This document shows, piece after piece, positions 10,700-22,404 of a DNA stretch of 64,000 bases. Where the stretch lies: NCBI GenBank assembly GCA_035610365.1, contig CM069433.1:190224760-190288759 (forward strand). Direction: 5' to 3'. The DNA is from Aquatica leii (Eukaryota > Arthropoda > Insecta > Coleoptera > Lampyridae). Position 1 is the first letter of the stretch, and the number at the start of each line of letters is the position of its first letter. Position numbers and translations under genes: made by a program. The notes under the pieces are model-generated. The model did not search any database and was not told where the DNA came from. It was given only the letters and a program-made list of their open reading frames with translations.

Positions 10700-13073
10700 T
10701 TCCTTAATAGAAATTTATGAAAACTTTAACACTCTCAGAACTGAAAACTTGGCAAAATGCAAAAAATTACTCAAAAAAGGGAACGATGGATTAATAGTTA
10801 TACACCTGAACATCTGTAGTATAAAAAAACATCATGAAGAACTACTAATCGTTAACAAAGAACTAGAAGAGATACCAGACGTAACTGTCTGTTCTAAAAC
10901 GAGACAAATTGATGAAAGCTTATTTTAAATCCCAGGCTACTCAGTACATTATAATAAAGGAGCATTAAACCAAAATGATGGAGTCCTGACGTATGTCAAG
11001 AACAACCTACTTAACAAGCACCTCATCGAGTTTATTGGCCCAGTGGCAATAAACACAAACAAAATAAAAAAAAATAATGTAAAATATGGGTTATTCTCAA
11101 TCTACAAGTCGCCAACTGTAACAATACAGAATGTCAGAGAGCTAGAAAATTTTTTAAGCAAAAAAACTCTAGTACCGAGAAAATTCTCATTGGACACCTG
11201 AACATAGACATCTCTGAAGACACAATAATCTCAAATAGTTACTTAAATGTACTAGCAGCTTATGGGTATATTTCAACCATAAAACTCCACATTAGAATTA
11301 CTGAAAATAGCTCAACCTGTATCGACCACTGTTTTGTTAGGACAAATAGACCGACCAAAAGTTGGATTGCCACTCTTATAGAAACCAATATAACAGATCG
11401 CTTTCCAATAGCAGTTAAGCTGTCAACAAACAGCAGAAGGAGAGATCAAAGCGAGACTAATAAAATATTGATTACAAATTATAATAAACTAAAAAATATT
11501 ATGGCTCAAAAGAACCTAACTGATATCTACCTCAGTCAAGATACAGATTTCTGCGCAAACTTTCTGACTAGAACCACCCAAGAAGCTATTACAGAAAGCC
11601 AAACAGAAAAAAAATCAGCACGAGAAACAAACAACTTTGGATCATGACGAAAATAGTGAACCTCATACACAAAAGAGATAAACTATATAAAATGGCATGC
11701 AAAACAAAAAATCCTACTGACCTGGAAAATTTTCGAAAGTTTCGAAACGATCTACCAAGAAAAATTAAAAAATCAAGATATGAATATTTTAATAAAAAAC
11801 TCAAAAACAAAACAACGGATCAAAAAAACGTTTGAAACGTGGTTACTGATTTCATACAAAAAAACGCAACACAAAGAACGAAAACACAGAATTGTGTAAA
11901 GAAGATGGAACAAAAACATCTAATATTCCAGAATGAGTCGACTACTTCAATAATTTCTTCACCAACATAGGTAAAAATCTAGCTAACGAAATAAAAACAA
12001 GAAAAACATAAAAAAACAAAAACTATTGACACATTCTATTTACATCCGGTTAACGAAAACGAAGTCTATAAAGAAATAATAAAAATGAAAGATGGAAAAA
12101 GCCCAGAACATGATAACCTAACTTCAAAATGTCTCAAGACGATCGCACCTTGGATTACAGAAGCATTAACGCTCATCATAAATACAGTTTTTGGCACAGG
12201 AATATTCCTAAGAATATATAAAAAAGCCATAATAAAACCTATTTTCCAATCAGACAAAAAAGACTACGTAGACAACTATAGACCGATATCCCTAATATCA
12301 AACTTAGCAAAAATAGTGGAAAAATGTATATATAGAAGAATCATGCAATTCGTCAATGAGCACAATATATAACACAACAACGAATTTGGATTCAGACAAG
12401 GAAAATCAACAGAAGACGCCTTAACAGAATTTACAAAAAGAATCTATGAAAACATTGACAACAAAAAAACCTACGCTCTCAATCTTTGTAGATCTGGCAA
12501 AAGCTTTCGATACATTAGACTACAAAACACTACTTAAAAAACTTGAATTGATGGGTATTAGAAGACTAGCTCTATCACTACTGAAAAACTATTTGACACA
12601 AAAAGAACAAAGTGTTAGAATAGAAAAATACACAAGCGACATTGAAATTATGGAATATGGTGTTCCTCAAGGCACAGTCATAGGTACACTCTTATTTATT
12701 CTGTATATAAATGGCTTATACGTGTTTCTAGTAACAGGAAAAATATTTCATTTGCTGATGATACATCTATAATCTTCGAATCAACGACCTGGGATGATCT
12801 AAAAAAACTAGTCATAAACGAAATGCCCAGAGTATACCAACGGTTTTCAAACAACTAATTAACAGTGAATCTCGAGAAGACAGAAACTATACTTTTTGGA
12901 TCACAGATAACATCAATACCAATATGGAAAAACATAAACTTCAGATACCACCAAGAAGAAAAGCAAATGAAAATATTAACACACGCTAAATACCTGGATG
13001 TTATTATTGATAGTCACCTTCGATGGGATCGTCATATAAACTGGATGTGCAGAAAACTGAGATACTTGCCGTA
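10700..13073 (+). pseudogene. CR1/Jockey-type LINE, endonuclease and reverse transcriptase (5' part)
   Basis: Plus-strand ORF2 remnant. Endonuclease traces start with LNICSIKKHHEEL (about 10805), PGYSVHYN and a GVLTYVKNNL block. A linker follows, then reverse transcriptase: MKDGKSPEHDNL (12085), YRPISLISNLAKIVEK (about 12280), FGFRQGKSTEDAL (about 12385), FVDLAKAFDTLDY (about 12485), GVPQGTVIGTLLF (about 12660) and an intact FADD at 12751-12762. Frameshifts separate the blocks, for example between FILYING and FADD, so the copy is inactive. The reading continues to LRYLP at 13071 and is then cut by a pogo-like transposon. It resumes in frame at 15974 with YIFKKL. Confidence 0.85.
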
Positions 13074-13090
13074 GGGAAGAGTGGGGAAGA
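13074..13090 (+). repeat. Left terminal inverted repeat of the pogo-like element
   Basis: GGGAAGAGTGGGGA pairs with the right terminus at 15956-15971 with one or two mismatches. Preceded by target TA. Confidence 0.85.
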
Positions 13091-13377
13091 TTCAATCACT
13101 TTTCATATTTAGTCTTGTATTTTTTGAATGAATTCTCATTTTGTCCATTTCGCTGTATACTTGATTGAAGTAAGGCATTTAATGAATACTGAACCCATCA
13201 AAATATGAAATAAAATATATAACTGATTCTGATAATTTTTTCGAATCTTCAACCACGGCTTGGGGTGAATACAACCAGTGTTACAAAATCACTCCATTTC
13301 AGAGAAAAATATTTATTGGCCCAAAGTTGAGTGAACATATAAATGATGATATGAAGTAAGGTTTAATTCATAAAAAA

Positions 13378-15501
13378 TTATCGGATATTCCAGCCCTTGA
13401 AGTTGAATTTAAATAATGCTGAAGTCCTGACAGTTCCACAAGTCATAGGTGTGGACAGGATTGCTACTATCTGGTCTTTCTCAACTGTGGAAATATCTTC
13501 AACTGATGGAAAAATGAATGTGCTGGAAGTATTTTTTCTTCTCAAGAATTTCACTTCGTATTCGGAATTGTCTTTCGATAACACCTTTCCTATGTAGATG
13601 ATTTTGAACAATATTTTACTATCACAAAATCATCAACTTTCACGACATATTCTTCGCATGATTCAATACAAAAATCATCTACACATTAGCTGTCATCAGA
13701 ATCTTCTTGGAAACTCACAGAACTGTCCGAGGAACTTTCACAGGTCTCGAAAATCTTCCGCTTTGTAGTTTTTGCGACTTTTAAAGACAGTTTTCTTTTC
13801 TTTTCTAGTTCTGCTTGCTGCAGTTCGTTGAACTCTGGCGTTGAAGTGTAGATCTTTGACTTGTATTCTCTCCTTTTTCCCTTACTTGTCTTCTTCTAAA
13901 GTGATCAAAGGAGCGGCCTCACATCTTGGTTTCGAATCTTAGATTTATTTCCATTCATCATTTGTATTTCTTTTTCATCGTTTTTGTTCTCATTTTTCCT
14001 GTCATTTCCATCATTTGTAATACATTTTGTTCCCGTAACCAGGTCTACGCCTACCTTCTCTCCGACTTCTTCAGTTTTGTCTTCATTGGTATTGTCCTTC
14101 GAGCAGCCAGGTTGTGCTATCTGGTTTCGATTTGAATCCTGAATTATTATTGAAAAAACTGTCACAGAAGTCATCGTCGCTGAAGGCTTGTCGATTCAAA
14201 TGCCATATGCCTGTTTTCTTAAAAGTATTGGTTATATTCGAAACTGTAAAAGCTCGAATAAATGCTGTTTTAGTCAATTCGCCTATGTTTCTTATTGTAA
14301 TTATTTCCCCAGGATGTGAAACTAACCAATCATTGAAAGCAGTTGCTAGAGATGATTTAAATGGCGCGAAGACTCCAACATCGAGCGGCTGCAAAAGATG
14401 AGTTGTGTGTGGCGCAAAAGAAAACATTTCTATGTCAGATTCTCTACATACTTTTACTGCTTCAAATGATACATGAGATTCATTGTTGTCAATTACCAAG
14501 AAGATTATGTTCAGTTTACAGCAGCGAGTATGTTTTATGATGTGATCAATAACTTTCAGAAACAACTCTTTTGTCATCCATCCTGATTTGTTGTTGAGAA
14601 CTAAAGATGAAGCAGGAGCATGATGTATTCGTGGGGATTTCTCATTCTGGGAACCACATAAACTGGTGGAAGAGGATTTCCCAAATATTTACGATACCAA
14701 CAAACGTCACTAACTGTCCTCTTTCGCCAGAAGATATTTGCCCTACTTGTTTCTTCTTTTTTTCAGAAACTACGTTATTGTTCTCATCACGATGGTGACG
14801 GCACTCTAATCCAAGTTATAAATATTTTCGGCTTTAAATTTGAATTTTTCTAACAGAGAGAGATAGTTGGCAAAGAAATTTTCGACTTTCTCTTTGTTGA
14901 AACCCATTGATCTTAAGAAACTGGTGCTGTCTGGTTTTCTAAGAGCAAGTTCAGGATGTCTTACTATAAAACCATACAACCAATCAACATCTTGAAAAGA
15001 AATCGGTCATTGAATAAAATGCTACCTATATGACGTTACATTAGATTATAGAAATAGTGAACTTACCAACCATTTTATTGTCTGTCCATTGGGAAGGAAA
15101 TTTGCATTCAGGTATCTTAGATGCAAATTCATATGCGAGAAATCGAATTTGCTTGTATGATAGACCATAATGAAGACGCGAACACTCTTTTATGTATTTT
15201 GAGAGATCTTGTTCTTCTTTTTCAGAAAAAAACTTGTTTCACCGTATATTTGCATTGGAACGTTTTCTCTTCATCATTATCATCACTGGATGTGACGACA
15301 GATTCCGACGATTTACAGTACTCCCTTTTTACCAAGGGTTTTGATTCGCTTTATTCGTGACATCAGTGTGTCTCTCTTTATATTGTACTGTCGAGCTATC
15401 TCTCGAATAGACCCTGTTTTTTTGAAGCATCTTTTGAGCGCGATCTTCATTACCTTTTCGTCAATTTCTCGATTCGTTTTTCTTTTGTACACTCTGGGCA
15501 T
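13378..15501 (-). pseudogene. Pogo/jerky-like transposase with C-terminal conserved domain
   Basis: A start at 15501 (MPRVYKRKTN) is preferred over 15531, because the second pogo-like element here starts the same way. An HTH of psq/CENP-B type follows (TGSIREIARQYNIKRDTL). The DDE domain begins near 14810 with YNLD, where the normal DETG glutamate codon is a TAG stop. It continues with GERGQLVTFVGIVN, then a frameshift, SGWMTKELF (14577), DNNESH and FAPHTTHLLQPLDVGVF. A serine/acid-rich tail leads to a C-terminal domain (13378-13611) with KFLRRKNTSSTF, also found at 60927-61241. The stop and frameshifts make it inactive. Pogo-type transposases cut and paste at TA. Confidence 0.85.
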
Positions 15502-15954
15502 CTGTAGGAAAGTGCAAGTTTCAAAATCCATTTCTCAATTTAGTAGTTCAGAGAGATCTAAGGTACATATGGGGTACCCCGTATGTGTTGGTTGAATGTA
15601 CCCCAAAGTCCATGCACGTGCATTGTTAGTAATTCAAATATGAAAAAAGCATGTTGAGGTTATGAATTGTCCACCATGTTGAAACTAAAACAATGCCAAA
15701 TATTGCAGTAAAAACTTAATTAGTGAATACAGATCTTCTTGGAGTGACAAGCAATTCTGTCTATATTCGAAACTTACCTTGAAAACCACTATTTTTCACT
15801 TTTAGTTATTAAAACACTTACAGAGATGTGAACTATTTTCCACCATAGACACACTGACGGCTTCAATAATGTCAATGAACAAATAAATTGTCCCGCGCGA
15901 AATTTGAACCTGTTCGTGAAAAACTGCAATAGTTTAATCTACCCCATGGTTAAA

Positions 15955-15971
15955 GGATCCCCACTCTCCCC
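15955..15971 (-). repeat. Right terminal inverted repeat of the pogo-like element
   Basis: The reverse complement begins GGGGAGAGTGGGGAT. Followed by target TA at 15972-15973. Confidence 0.85.
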
Positions 15972-15973
15972 TA

Positions 15974-16435
15974 CATATTCAAAAAACTAAAAAATATTAT
16001 TCCTCGAAAATTAATTGAAACATGTATATACCATGCACTTTTTTATTCGTGTTTAAGGTATGGAATCATAGTCCGAAGAAACACAAATAAGACCAACAAA
16101 AAACAAATTGAAATCATACAAAAAAGAATACTTAAAGTGATCTACAATAAACCCTTGAGTTATCTGACTGAACTATTATTTAGTGAAACTAAACAGTTAA
16201 ACATTCAAGAAACATTCGGACTCCAAGCAATAATCATCCTATCAAAAGCAGTACTACAAAATAAAAACCACAAGCAGGGACCTGTGCCTCATAAAGATTC
16301 CCTTGAAGAAAAAAGCAATTGGCCAAAGAACATACGAATTCATTGGAATAAGACTAATAAACAGCATGAACACAGAACTACGAACAAAACTGATAAAGAC
16401 AGTGAAAAAAAAAAAGAATTACATGTGAAATAGTG
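15974..16435 (+). pseudogene. CR1/Jockey-type LINE, C-terminal part after pogo insertion
   Basis: Continuation of the LINE ORF2 begun at 10700. It reads YIFKKLKNIIPRKL...YHALFYS, RYGIIVRRNTNK, QKRILKVIYNKP and LQAIIILSKAVL, typical of the LINE region after the RT domain. It stays open to the TAG at about 16431-16433. The element end probably lies near 16500, in A-rich sequence. No clean target-site duplication was found. Confidence 0.8.
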
Positions 16436-17029
16436 AAGTGGATAAAAAGCAGATGCATCGAAGAAGTGCTAAAAACAGAACAATAAATAATGAATTTTAT
16501 AGGAAAAAAAAAGAAAAATGTTATGTCATAAATGTGACAAAACTATAAAAAAATTAATTTTGTAATTATTTTTATATTTTAGTTCTATATTGTAGAAGTT
16601 GTCATTTTTTACTATTAGGTAATACTTTATGCTTTATATCTTATCTTCAAATTTTTGATTCAGTTGCATACGAGAGTGTTTTCCCTCACGCAGGAAAAAT
16701 GTATATGTATGTACTACATATTTTTACTGAATAAAATTCAAAATTTGAGGTTCGCGCTTAGATAAATGTGAATTTTAACTGAATGAAATATATTTTAGAT
16801 ATAATCGTTAAAAGTAATAATGTTTATAAGCAATTTTAGTAACTTGAACAAAAAAAAACTGATGTTATTTATTTATTTTTGTCAAAAGTAATTATGTTGA
16901 ACTACTGACAACTGTCACAATCAACCACTTGAAATTTGATTTAGTAACAAGTAAAAAACTTTTAATAATTCTAGTACTAGAAAAAATTGTACATAGACCA
17001 TGATTAGAATCTGCCATTTAGGTTATATT
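16436..17029. other. LINE 3' flank and AT-rich DNA
   Basis: No gene was seen. The phrase around 16735-16800 (GAGGTTCGCGC...GTGAAT...ACTGAAT.AAATATATTTTA) recurs in diverged form at 19470-19515, so a small old dispersed repeat is present. Confidence 0.4.
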
Positions 17030-17954
17030 CATACATATCTCAACCTTGGTTCAAAGTCGTCATTCCTCTTTCTCGAAGTATTCGTCGCGCTATCTTCTCG
17101 ATGTTTTTTAGTATCCGCGGGTACTTCTGCAGCACAGCGGTGTTTATGATCATCCAGTTGCGATGCTTATTTTGCTGCTTCAAACTCTAAGCCACACATT
17201 AAAGCGTAATCCAATGTCTTTGGTCGAGCTAACCGTAGAGTCTTGCTCGGTTTCGATCTCGACTTTTTATTTAGCCTTGGTACACCTGTTAAAGATGAGC
17301 ATCTCTATATCTCATTCTAAACGTGAAATTAAGAGTTCGTAATTTTCTTGTAAGTGGTCAGAAACAGTCTGCAAAATTCCAAGCGCTTTACCACGTCAAG
17401 CCACTATTAAAGACGTCGCTTTCTGCTTGTTGCTTCAACCATTAGCTGTAGCTGCAGCTTCAAACTGCTTGACTGAAAAGTTTTTCCATCATAATTTGGG
17501 GGTAGAATCTTAAACTTGTGCGTGGCTTTTTCTTGATGGCTTATTAAATCTTCGCTCGTGACACTTCCTTCACCGTGACAATTCCTTTTGGTTCATTTTT
17601 TTTTCAAGCAGTTTTATTCTGTCTTCTAATTTGTTCTCGATTGCTTCTATTTTGTCATTCACCAATTCCCAAATTTCTTCTTTTAAATTTAACATATCTG
17701 TTTGGGTTTCCTCTTGAAGATTTTTAATTTGATTTTCTATTCTTTACCAAGTTTCTGCGAATTTTTGTAATTTTTTTTTTATTTTTCTAGAATTTTCTTC
17801 TATTTTCTAACAATTTTCGTACAGTTTTTTTTGCATATTTTCATTCATCGATTCTTGACGATTTTATATTGATTCAAGAAATTTATTTATGCACGAAATA
17901 TTTACACGTTACACAAACTAATTAAATCTAACACTTACACTAATTTATAATATA
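17030..17954 (-). pseudogene. Decayed Gypsy gag and adjoining LTR scrap
   Basis: Minus-strand remnant of a Gypsy gag closely related to that of copy A at 54925-56064. On the plus strand the order is as in copy A: the part before the zinc knuckle (17060-17280), a middle block (17290-17500), then the N-terminal coiled-coil region (17500-17880). Internal deletions and frameshifts are present. In the block QFEAAATANG the next codon, tryptophan in related Gag proteins as I know them, is TGA (17435-17437). Copy A has TAG at the same place. A scrap resembling the Gypsy LTR (about 17885-17954) follows and is cut by the dispersed repeat at 17955. Confidence 0.8.
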
Positions 17955-18690
17955 GTTTTTGCTGTGTAATTATAAAGTTTCCATTAGAGTACATATGATC
18001 TCAACAATAAATAGATTATCTTTTCAAAAAAATACTTAACTTTTGAGTAGTGTTTTGATGTTATTTATTGCCAAAATATTTTTTGTTTATTTTAGATATT
18101 TGTATAGATATTATGTATGTTGCTATCTAAGATATGTAGTACAATACTTGAAAATTATCTTCTTTAATGCAATGTCATTATAATAAATGAATCACAAACA
18201 AACAAAAAAACAATTTAAGTAAATGTCATTAATTAATAAAGTCAAAATTAAACCTAATAAATTTAAGTAATATAAAAAGCAAAGAATAAATTTTTACTTT
18301 CATATAAGAGTAGTATGGCGATCGCAATTTAAAAAAAAAATTTTTAAATATAATTTTACGTTTTAATGTCTCGTAAATCAGAAAAATATATTTTTGACAA
18401 GAAAATTTTGGGTGTCTGTGTGTTTGTCTGTGTGTAAAGTTGTACCCACGATATTTCTCGAACTAAGAGTCGTAGTAACTCGAAATTTGGTATGGAGCTG
18501 GCTTTTCATATTCTCTCGGTTCTATCAAAAAATGGGTCTGATAAAAAAACCGGAAGTGGGTGTATCCCCCATTTTTAACAGTTTTTCTTATATAATTTTG
18601 TACGCATGTAAATTATTTAAATGATAATTCTTTCTAACAATTTATTCAATTAAAAAAAATTTTTAAAATTAACAATTTATTTATAATTTA
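17955..18690. repeat. Dispersed repeat, copy 2 (pair with 9605-10365)
   Basis: Collinear with 9605-10365 over about 0.73 kb, with scattered substitutions and small indels. It abuts Gypsy LTR-like sequence, so it may have inserted there. Confidence 0.85.
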
Positions 18691-19649
18691 AAATGAATTA
18701 GTTGATATGACAACATAAGCTCGACTTGCCATATTTCGCTTATATATTAATGAAATTGAGGAGAAAAATTTCAAAAAAAGTATAGCATTTTAGGAAGTCA
18801 ATACAAACGTATACATATCACTTCAAAGTAGTTTAATGACAACATAACCTTAAACAAAATATGTAGACTTTCCTTTATCATTCCTTATAGGAAAGTCACC
18901 TGGTGGCCACACCAATTTTTTTTTTTTTTGATAACTACAACAGTTTTGATTGAAATTTATAATAAAGAGTTGAACTTTTTAATTTACATATTTTTGTTTT
19001 TTGGTTCGTTCGTACTAAACTTTGTTTACAATTTTGTATTTTATTCAATTGCTATTCATTTGTTATCTTACTTCAAATATTTGTTTTGTTATTTCATTCA
19101 CTTATACTTTGTATTTTTTTGTTTATAAGTGTTTTTTTCATTCGTCAATTGTTTTTTTAAGATTGGATATTTTTTATATCAAATTGGTTTTATCATATTT
19201 ACGTTTCGTTTCGTCCCAGGATGGTTTCTCAAGCGGACGGTTCATCCAGTTGACGGTTGGTCCAGCGAAAAATGTTTTTTTTTACTACTAGTTGTATAGG
19301 CTTTTATTATTACGTATGGTATGTAGTAGGTTGTAAAGTAGAACTTTATTGTGCGCAAGTAAATAATATTTTATTACATTTTTTGACAAACAGGTGTAAA
19401 GAAAGAAGTTTACTGTGTCAACCGTTCACTACACAATCTAATTTAATTTTAAAAATGTAAGTTATTTGAAGTTCGTGCATGTGAATATTACTGAATTAAA
19501 TATATTTTATGCACGGATGTATCACAATTTGACAATTAGACCTTTTTATTCTCGCAGGCTATAATGATACGTCAAACAACGATATCATAGGTACCTAATA
19601 AACTAAATACATACTTGCAAAATGAAAATTTTTCATTAGAAATCAAAAA
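18691..19649. other. AT-rich DNA, no gene recognised
   Basis: A poly-T run lies at about 18915-18930. The open frames at 18928-19460 are phenylalanine/tyrosine-rich translations of T-rich DNA, not recognisable proteins. Confidence 0.45.
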
Positions 19650-20525
19650 TTGTACTTTTTATTGAAAATTTCTTGTGGACAATTTATGTAAACAATAGAA
19701 TTAGAACAATTAACCATATTAATGTAACGCATATTATTAAAACTAATTTATTTATACTAAACATTTGTACACGTTTATAACTCACGAACTAATTAAATCT
19801 AAGGATATTTAATACAAACACGTTAATTTATTTAGTACCCTCACCGAAAGATAAAGTCTGCGGATAACTTCTATTTATTTAAACATTAACGCTTGTTTAC
19901 ATCAAAGTCACGTACAAGCTTATACTCCGTTATTTATCTCGACACGCGGTTATCACTTATTTATTTAAACTTGAATAATCTTCTTAACACTGCCAACTTC
20001 GAATTACTGAAACAACGGGCTTATGATTCGTTTGTACCGCATTTATACATTTTGGCAATCCTTCGCAAATGTTCTATATTTTTCGGTGAACGTTCTGAAA
20101 AATGGATAACAATTGCGTAAAGGCTCTCGAACGTTTCATTAATATTTGGAGATGCACTCACGCTGCTTGAATTACCTATCAAATTGAAATTAGTAGTAGT
20201 TGCTACGTGATTGAAGATCTTGGTAGTTCCTAGTTCAGTATTAATAGAAGATAAATTGTCTTTGTTAATTAATACCTTTTCAGCTAACCTAATTTTGTTT
20301 GATACATAATCTTTTATATGTTGTTCTGCAACTAACGTTGACTTCCACCCTCCTAGTTGTTTTATACCAGCATTCATTTTAGAAACTTCTACAAAACTTG
20401 GTAATATAATGTTGTCAACTACACTAAACATTCGATTTCTTCTAGTTTTAGTATCTCGAATAGTGATCATAATTAGTAATGAGGAGGCATACTCCAGCTA
20501 TACCAAATAATAAAGCTACCTGTAT
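19650..20525 (-). pseudogene. Crypton-type tyrosine recombinase remnant
   Basis: Minus-strand remnant of the C-terminal half of a Crypton-like tyrosine recombinase. Near 20494-20522 it reads ALLFGIAGVC, the start of the block with the first catalytic arginine in this family. MITIRDTKTRRNRMFSVVDN follows at 20470, then LGGWKSTLVAEQHI. The family normally reads GGWKS..VAEGYI, with the tyrosine as nucleophile. Here that residue is histidine, and the preceding H-x-x-R block is deleted. The tail IFNHVATTTNFN...SPNIN is interrupted by a solo LTR and then resumes as VNCSNSIVYINC at about 19690. It is inactive. Confidence 0.7.
19723..20138 (-). mobile_element. Gypsy solo LTR with TTAA target duplication
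   Basis: 416 bp from TGTAACGC to ACGTTTCA (TG...CA). It resembles the Gypsy LTRs at 43409, 50229 and 56376 in layout: an AT-rich start, an AACTAATTAAATCTAA block, a CTCTCGAACGTTTCA end. TTAA occurs directly outside both ends (19719-19722 and 20139-20142). It splits the Crypton remnant and probably arose by LTR-LTR recombination. Confidence 0.88.
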
Positions 20526-20989
20526 TTAAACATCGTTAAACACTTCTAAATTACAATAAATTCAGTTACTTTGTTCATTAAATATATTTCATCTGGAGCT
20601 TAGTATATAAAGGCCTTTGTCAAAATTTTTGAATCTATCTGATTTTTACTTTAAAAACCCGAATAAGTTTGAGTAACTGCATATATATATATGTTGTGGT
20701 TGGCTTTGATAGTGGCCTTAAGCCTTATATAATAAAACCATTTAAAAGAAAATTTTCTTTGTTTTGATAAATACCAAAAATAAGCCAAAAGACTTTTTAC
20801 AATAACAGTTTTCTATAGAAGTTGTTCATTATATGTTTTGCTATACACTTTTTTGCATTTTTTGAGAACTAAGCTACTGTTTTTTTTGTATTTAGACCAC
20901 GGTTGAGAAAACGATTATAACCTGTGCGACTCATATCCCTCGACGCTTTACGTCCCGCGAGAAACTTAAGCTTTTGCGATTTTCTTAAC
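20526..20989. other. AT-rich DNA, no gene recognised
   Basis: Contains a short AT dinucleotide run near 20682-20692. Nothing else stands out. Confidence 0.4.
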
Positions 20990-21362
20990 TACGATTATAA
21001 ACGATTTTTAACTGACTTTGTTATCAGCCAAAGTAAGAGTTTGTGCCTTTTCCAAGAATGTTAATTTTTGTCTTAAACGGTGTAGTACTAGTAGCCAAGA
21101 TTTGCTGAGTTTTAAACCTTCATCCCGGTTCCTATTATATGGATGTTTTTTTATTTCCACAGCTTCGCGGATTATTCTGGGAAAGTAGAGAGCAGTTCTA
21201 GTCAACACTGTAGTACAGTCAAACTTTAGCGTGTGTCCTTGGTTTCATACGTGTTGCGTCATTGCTTATTTTGTAACTCTGCTGTGTTTCTTTTGTACTG
21301 AATGGTGGTGAGATTTGGCGTCTAAGTATCTGTTAGTGTGCGTTTTCTTTCCATAAACAGAA
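20990..21362 (-). pseudogene. Penelope-like element fragment, minus strand
   Basis: A minus-strand fragment of a PLE with an internal deletion. From the right it starts with VYGKKTHTNRYLDAKSHHH (reverse-transcriptase thumb region, usually VYRKPTHTDRYL). It jumps to the end of the GIY-YIG domain: GHTLKFD, RTALYFPRIIREAVEIKKHP and NRDEGLKLSKSW (21120-21210). A stop near 21000 ends it. It sits head to head with a plus-strand PLE fragment. Confidence 0.8.
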
Positions 21363-21640
21363 TTTCCTAACCCAAGAAAATAACGAAAGGTTGGTCATTT
21401 CGCACACTAAGAGATACCTAAACGCCAAATTTTACTACCATTCACTACAGAAGACGACTGTTTTGCATACTTTAACTAAAAAAGCTATACGTGTATCAGA
21501 TAATGAAAATCTACAAAAGAAAAAGAAAACATTGTTGGAATCTCTACTACAAAATGGATACAAATTCAAAGAAATCCAAAAGGCATGTAACGGGTTGATT
21601 TTTTCGTACCATCAAATCCCTTTTGTCGTGTAAGCAGTGT
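21363..21640 (+). pseudogene. Penelope-like element fragment, plus strand
   Basis: A plus-strand fragment covering the PLE reverse-transcriptase C-terminus: RYLNAKFYYHSLQKTTVLHT, then KKAIRVSD and LLQNGYKFKEIQKA. It is inverted relative to the neighbour at 20990-21362, and both contain the T.RYL.AK...HS.QK segment. The junction near 21365 is therefore the centre of an imperfect inverted repeat with arms of about 60 bp. Confidence 0.75.
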
Positions 21641-22404
21641 GGGTTGTCTCTAATTCTAGCTTTAAAAAAATTTTTTTAAAAGGTTGTGATAAGACGTATC
21701 ACCCTATGCAGGAAATACTTTAAAACACTTCCTGCGTGGTGTTAGGAAAAGGAAGACCGTATGGTGAAAGATTGTTGTGGAACAAGTTGGTTTTAAACTA
21801 GAGGCATCGACTGCGTATCGAGATTATTTGAATGCTACATGCAAAATTTTAATGGTTCATACCTTCTTTTGTGGCTAGCAATTTTGCGTTTATGAGTACG
21901 AGTTATTACTGCAACCACTGGCACTCGGCTACCGAGGATCACAAGGTTTGCCAAGCTTCTTCTAACGCCACCGTCCAAAAAGGGGTGATCTACAAGTAAA
22001 AGTTATATTCACCACCGCACTTCAAGAGCAAGGCACGTTTTACACCTGCGACAAACGACCCCACTCGCATGCAGAGCTTTCCGGGTGATCTACACCACCA
22101 TCATCAAGTAGCAGCAAGCGACCTTTCCGACACTGCTAGGAATCCTAAGCCAATCTAACGTCTACATTAATTGTAAGCAATTCTTAAACTTTCTATAAGT
22201 GCCATACGTGAACCAATTCGAAGTTAGGACTTAGGAATCTTTATGTTTTTTTATTGGAAATAATATAATCAGTAAATCAATTATAATTTTTACATACTTT
22301 TGATTTTGATTACGATTTGAGTTTTTATTTGATCCTATTAGTAAGCTTAGCCAAATCACATATAAGTAGCGGTAAAGTTTTTAATTTTAATATTTTTTTT
22401 TGTT
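21641..22404. other. Unassigned segment, partly GC-richer
   Basis: 21880-22150 has clearly more G+C than its surroundings and many CACC/CATC phrases, but no frame matches a known protein. It may be non-coding sequence of an unrecognised element. No terminal repeats were seen. Confidence 0.35.

Larger units (their letters stand above)
13074..15971 (-). mobile_element. Pogo-like DNA transposon inserted in a LINE, TA target duplication
   Basis: A 2898-bp element whose ends are inverted. The left end starts GGGAAGAGTGGGGAAGATTC. The right end, on the other strand, starts GGGGAGAGTGGGGATCCTTT. The dinucleotide TA flanks it at 13072-13073 and 15972-15973. Removing the element plus one TA restores the LINE reading frame across LRYLP/YIFKKL, which proves both boundaries. 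TA duplication and the DDE transposase inside fit the Tc1/mariner/pogo superfamily. It must be younger than the LINE. Confidence 0.92.

Noticed and set aside
18928-19291. Hydrophobic plus-strand frames resembling membrane proteins
   Set aside because: They follow a poly-T run and are explained by T-rich composition.
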